Below are positions 13,628 to 16,285 of a stretch of 16,285 nt of DNA, piece by piece (positions within the stretch are counted from its first letter, which is position 1; every line of letters starts with the position of its first letter). This stretch comes from Alphaproteobacteria bacterium (GTDB lineage Bacteria > Pseudomonadota > Alphaproteobacteria > ATCC43930 > CGMCC-115725): contig VAZT01000362.1 in assembly GCA_005884825.1 (NCBI GenBank), positions 1 to 16,285 on the forward strand, written 5' to 3'. The translations under genes and the position numbers were made by a program. The notes under the pieces were generated by a model. That model worked only from the letters and a program-made list of their open reading frames with translations, was not told where the DNA came from and did no database searches.

Positions 13628-14833
13628 TTACGCCGCCGGCACGAGATCGGACAGCACCGAGCCGAGGAATGCGACGGCAGCCGACACGCCACCGGCGCGG
13701 TGCGGGATGCCGGCGCGGTGCAGTCCCATCTCGACCCCCGCGAGGGTGCCGCACAGCATTAGATCGTTGAAATGGCCGAGGTGACCGATGCGAAACACCT
13801 TGCCGCGCAATTTCCCGAGGCCGGTGCCGAGCGACATGTCGAACGCTTCGAGGATGATCTCGCGCAGCCGGTCGGCGTCAAACCCGTCGGGGACGAGGAT
13901 CGCGGTCAGCGAGTTCGAATGCTCGCGCGGATCGGCGCACAAGACTTCGAGACCCCAGCCGGCGACCGCCCGCCTCGCCGCCTCGGCGTGGCGGGCGTGG
14001 CGGTGGAACACCGCCGGAAGCCCCTCCTCATCGAGCAGCATCTTCAGCGCCTCGCGTAATCCAAACAAGAGGTTGGTCGCCGGCGTGTATGGGAAAAAGC
14101 CGGTGCGCCCCGTTTCGAGCATCGCCTCCCAATCCCAATAGGAGCGCGGCAGCCGCGCTGTCTTGTGCGCTGCCAAAGCCTTCTTCGAGACCGCGTTGAA
14201 GCCGAGCCCCGGCGGCAGCATCAAACCCTTCTGTGACCCTGCGACGGTGACGTCGACCTTCCACTCGTCGTGGCGGTAATCGATCGAGGCGAGCGACGAA
14301 ATCGTGTCGACCATGAAGAGCGCCGGATGCGCCGCACGGTCGATCGCCGCTCTTATCTCGGCGATTCGGCTCGTCACCCCGGTCGAAGTCTCGTTATGGA
14401 CGACGCACACCGCTTTCAGCCGATGCTCGCGGTCGGCGGTCAGCTTTTCCTCGACCACGGCCGGGTCGACCCCGTGCCGCCAGTCGCCCGGCACGAACTC
14501 TACCTCGAGCCCGAGCCGGGTCGCCATCTGGTGCCAGAGGCTCGCGAAATGGCCGGTCTCGAACATGATCACATGGTCGCCGGGCGACAATGCGTTCGAC
14601 AGCGCCGCCTCCCACGCCCCGGTCCCGGAAGAGGGGTAGACGACGACGGTGTCATCGGTCTGGAACACCCGCTTCATGCCCGCGACGATCTCTCGGCCGA
14701 GCGCGGCAAATTCCGGCCCGCGGTGGTCGATCGTCGACATCGCGATCGCCTGCAATACCCGGTCGGGCACATTGGTCGGGCCCGGGATCTGCAGGAAGTG
14801 GCGCCCGGTACGGACGGCAGCGGTGTTCTTCAT
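13628..14833 (-). CDS. class V aminotransferase, serine-glyoxylate / alanine-glyoxylate type
   Basis: PLP enzyme expected to move an amino group to glyoxylate (from serine, alanine or ureidoglycine). The 401-residue product shows PGPTNVPDRVL (17-27), the phosphate-binding SSGTGAWEAALSNAL (68-82), HNETSTGV (146-153), the cofactor Asp in FMVDTISSLAS (D176) and the Schiff-base lysine in SQKGLMLPPGLGF (K202). The closest fit I recognise is SgaA, used in the serine cycle and photorespiration-like glyoxylate metabolism; ureidoglycine-glyoxylate aminotransferase (PucG) is a close relative. ATG 14833 is chosen because GAGG (14842-14845) is 8 bases upstream; the frame runs 15 codons further back into the cupin gene. 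It sits 10 bp after the cupin. No other serine-cycle gene is visible. Confidence 0.92.
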   Translation of the reverse strand: MKNTAAVRTGRHFLQIPGPTNVPDRVLQAIAMSTIDHRGPEFAALGREIVAGMKRVFQTDDTVVVYPSSGTGAWEAALSNALSPGDHVIMFETGHFASLWHQMATRLGLEVEFVPGDWRHGVDPAVVEEKLTADREHRLKAVCVVHNETSTGVTSRIAEIRAAIDRAAHPALFMVDTISSLASIDYRHDEWKVDVTVAGSQKGLMLPPGLGFNAVSKKALAAHKTARLPRSYWDWEAMLETGRTGFFPYTPATNLLFGLREALKMLLDEEGLPAVFHRHARHAEAARRAVAGWGLEVLCADPREHSNSLTAILVPDGFDADRLREIILEAFDMSLGTGLGKLRGKVFRIGHLGHFNDLMLCGTLAGVEMGLHRAGIPHRAGGVSAAVAFLGSVLSDLVPAA

Positions 14834-14843
14834 CGAAGAAACC

Positions 14844-15206
14844 TCAAGACGGGGTAGCCTCCCACACTCCCTCGACACTATACGCCTCGCCCTCGCCCGG
14901 CCATGGCGGCATCGTCGCCCCGATCACGGTGAGCGCCTCACCGCCGTCGCAGCGGAATTGAAAATGCGTACCGGTCGGTATCGTCAGCGACACGCCGGGG
15001 CCGAGCTCGGCGATTTCGTCCTGGTCGCCCAGCTTGCGCCACATGCGCCCCTTTCCCGAAACGATGTACCACACTTCCTCGACCGTGCGATGGGCGACGG
15101 CTTTCGAGACGGCGTTCGGCGGCAGCGAAAAAATCGCGAGGCCTCCGCGCGATAATTGGCACAGCACGCGAACTTCGGACCCGTCCGGTGCGATCGCGTG
15201 ATCCAT
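14844..15206 (-). CDS. small single-domain cupin protein
   Basis: A 120-residue beta-barrel protein, possibly a metal-dependent isomerase/dioxygenase or a sensor. Cupin motif 1 is AHRTVEEVWYIVSGKGRMWR (~38-57) and motif 2 is LGPGVSLTIPTGTHFQFRCD (~69-88). Motif 1 has one His followed by the Glu; the usual first His of HxH is replaced (AVAH), so metal binding may be altered. ATG 15206 has GGTGAGGG immediately upstream. It is first of the three-gene set cupin-aminotransferase-hydratase, and its stop overlaps the aminotransferase ribosome site. It is too short to be the two-domain ureidoglycine aminohydrolase. Confidence 0.85.
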   Translation of the reverse strand: MDHAIAPDGSEVRVLCQLSRGGLAIFSLPPNAVSKAVAHRTVEEVWYIVSGKGRMWRKLGDQDEIAELGPGVSLTIPTGTHFQFRCDGGEALTVIGATMPPWPGEGEAYSVEGVWEATPS

Positions 15207-15300
15207 CCCTCACCAGCGCCTGCGCCTCAAGCCGTCGTAGTGGGTTACTCACGGCGGAGGGTTCCGACGAACGAGTGCACGGTTCGTGCAACGGAGCGAT

Positions 15301-15330
15301 GGGCCCCGGCTTCCGCCGGGGAGGCAAGAA
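15301..15330. repeat. REP-like palindrome CCCCGGC-TTCC-GCCGGGG
   Basis: Perfect 7-bp arms (15304-15310, 15315-15321) with a 4-base loop, in the only gap between the amidohydrolase and the cupin. It lacks a T-run, so it is a weak terminator candidate. Palindromes of the form 'GGGCCCCGGCTTxCGCCGGGG' are dispersed in many alphaproteobacterial genomes (general knowledge), and I infer the same here. It could stabilise the end of the amidohydrolase mRNA. Confidence 0.45.
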
Positions 15331-15343
15331 AATGCAGCGCCGA

Positions 15344-16285
15344 TCACACAAGACCGTAGAGATTCGCCGCATTGTCCCAGGTCAGCTTTTGGCGCATCTC
15401 CGGCGACAGATTCTTCATCTGGCGTTCGATCGCGGCATGCGAGTTCGGCCAGACGCTGTCGGGGTGGGGGTAGTCCGAGGCCCACAAAAGGTGCCCCTCG
15501 CCGAAGAACGGGATCAGCGACATCGCCGCCTCGTCCTCCTGGAACGTCGCGTAGATTTGCCGCTTGAAGAGCTCGCTGGGCTTGGTTTCGAGCGCGATGC
15601 CGCCCTTGTCGACCCAGAATTCCTTGGCCTCCCATAGCCGCCAATGGCGGTAGTCCAATTCCTGCACCAGCCAGGGCAGCCAGCCGGTGCCGGCTTCGGC
15701 CATCACCATCTTCAGCTTCGGGTGGCGCTCCAGGATGCCCCAGGCGAACAAATCGACAAACGGCTCCAGAAAATTCGCCATGAAGAACTTGGTGTTCTCA
15801 AACACCGCGGCCGCCTTGCCGGCGGCGCGGCTCTTCGGGTTGGGGCCGAACACGGTGATGTGCCAGCCGAGGATGATGCCGGTCTCCTCCAGCGCGGTCC
15901 ACAGGCTCTCCCAGGCCGGGTCGTCGAGCTTCGGCTCGATGTTCGCGATCATCAGCGTGACCTGGCGCACCCCGCCCTTCTTGGCGAGGCGCAGCAGTTC
16001 CTCGGTCGCTGCCTGCGGCGTCTCGGGCAGCATCGGCGCACCGATCAGGCGATCGGGCGCGGCCTGGCAGAATTCCATCAGCCAGTCGTTGTAGACGCGG
16101 TAGCACGCCTCGCGCAGCACCGGATCCTCGGTCGAGATCTGAAAGATCGGCCCGAAGATGACCTGCGTCTCGACCCCGTCGCGGTCCATGTCCTCCAGCC
16201 GCAATTCGGCGACCGCCGGGCGCCTCTCGCTCTGATCGTAGATCTGGGCGCGGTCGAAAGCGTTGTAGAGCGGCTTCACCGGTCT
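15344..16285 (-). CDS. amidohydrolase family (ACMSD-like TIM barrel), 5' end off the right edge
   Basis: Metal-dependent hydrolase or decarboxylase of the Amidohydro_2 group (relatives: aminocarboxymuconate-semialdehyde decarboxylase, gamma-resorcylate decarboxylase). About 313 codons are inside the window. Visible motifs: AELRLEDMDRDGVETQVIFG, APDRLIGAPMLPETPQAATE, the barrel strand ILGWHITVFG with a ligand His, HPKLKMVMAEAGTGWLPWL and HLLWASDYPHPDSVWPNS, whose Asp is the last metal/catalytic ligand; it ends LTWDNAANLYGLV. The frame is open to base 16285, so GTG 16279 is internal; the N-terminal HxH strand, ~80-90 residues, must lie beyond the edge. It lies 137 bp upstream of the cupin, same strand, and may belong to the same pathway. 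The substrate is not determinable here. Confidence 0.9.
   Translation of the reverse strand, partial: RPVKPLYNAFDRAQIYDQSERRPAVAELRLEDMDRDGVETQVIFGPIFQISTEDPVLREACYRVYNDWLMEFCQAAPDRLIGAPMLPETPQAATEELLRLAKKGGVRQVTLMIANIEPKLDDPAWESLWTALEETGIILGWHITVFGPNPKSRAAGKAAAVFENTKFFMANFLEPFVDLFAWGILERHPKLKMVMAEAGTGWLPWLVQELDYRHWRLWEAKEFWVDKGGIALETKPSELFKRQIYATFQEDEAAMSLIPFFGEGHLLWASDYPHPDSVWPNSHAAIERQMKNLSPEMRQKLTWDNAANLYGLV

Noticed and set aside
12771..13754. Minus-strand open frame of 327 codons
   Set aside because: Out-of-frame with the hydratase gene, Arg/Gly/Pro-rich, overlaps the end of the aminotransferase; no motif.
1..16285. CRISPR arrays, tRNA or rRNA genes, phage genes
   Set aside because: No regularly spaced direct repeats, cloverleaf-like sequence, rRNA-like tract or phage structural gene was noticed. 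A covariance search would be needed to exclude small RNAs.

Overview
The window is GC-rich and densely coded. Its best organism marker is the leftward cluster tetratricopeptide protein - BamB - Der, set opposite a DUF2794 gene; DUF2794 is essentially an alphaproteobacterial family, so the source is most likely an alphaproteobacterium (Rhodospirillales/Rhizobiales grade). The species cannot be read from the sequence. Nearly every host gene is on the minus strand; the exceptions are the transposase, DUF2794 and a probable TetR remnant.

Layout, left to right. (1) Positions 1-1561 (minus) hold the N-terminal ~520 residues of a large MscS-type mechanosensitive channel that runs off the left edge. 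(2) Positions 1759-3140 are a complete insertion sequence of the IS1202/ISNCY type: a 389-residue DDE transposase, unusual iterated terminal repeats, and a stem-loop carrying a perfect DnaA box behind the transposase. (3) Positions 3141-4110 are a scarred segment: a winged-helix regulator cut short in its wing, a promoter-like sequence between two copies of an 11-bp repeat, an operator-like dyad, a leftward terminator and a probable TetR C-terminal remnant. (4) Positions 4094-8968 are a tight leftward five-gene run, in transcription order: lactonase-type beta-propeller, ChrA-type transporter (4-nt GTGA overlap), exported creatininase-family hydrolase (8-nt overlap), exported YVTN beta-propeller, and a ring-hydroxylating dioxygenase small subunit with no large subunit in the window. 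(5) Positions 9059-12320 are the housekeeping cluster der, bamB and a tetratricopeptide (YfgM-like) gene whose 5' end is missing. (6) DUF2794 at 12440-12796. (7) Positions 12833-16285 are a second leftward catabolic group: amidohydrolase (5' end off the right edge), then cupin, class V aminotransferase (serine-glyoxylate type) and a 2-keto-4-pentenoate hydratase/FAH-fold enzyme.

The two metabolic groups are the accessory content. The five-gene run combines envelope export, a CHR-family anion transporter and hydrolase/lactonase chemistry, and looks like uptake or detoxification of an unidentified small molecule. It is the best candidate for something undescribed. The right-hand group fits catabolism of a small keto or amino acid. 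No rRNA, tRNA or CRISPR array was seen.
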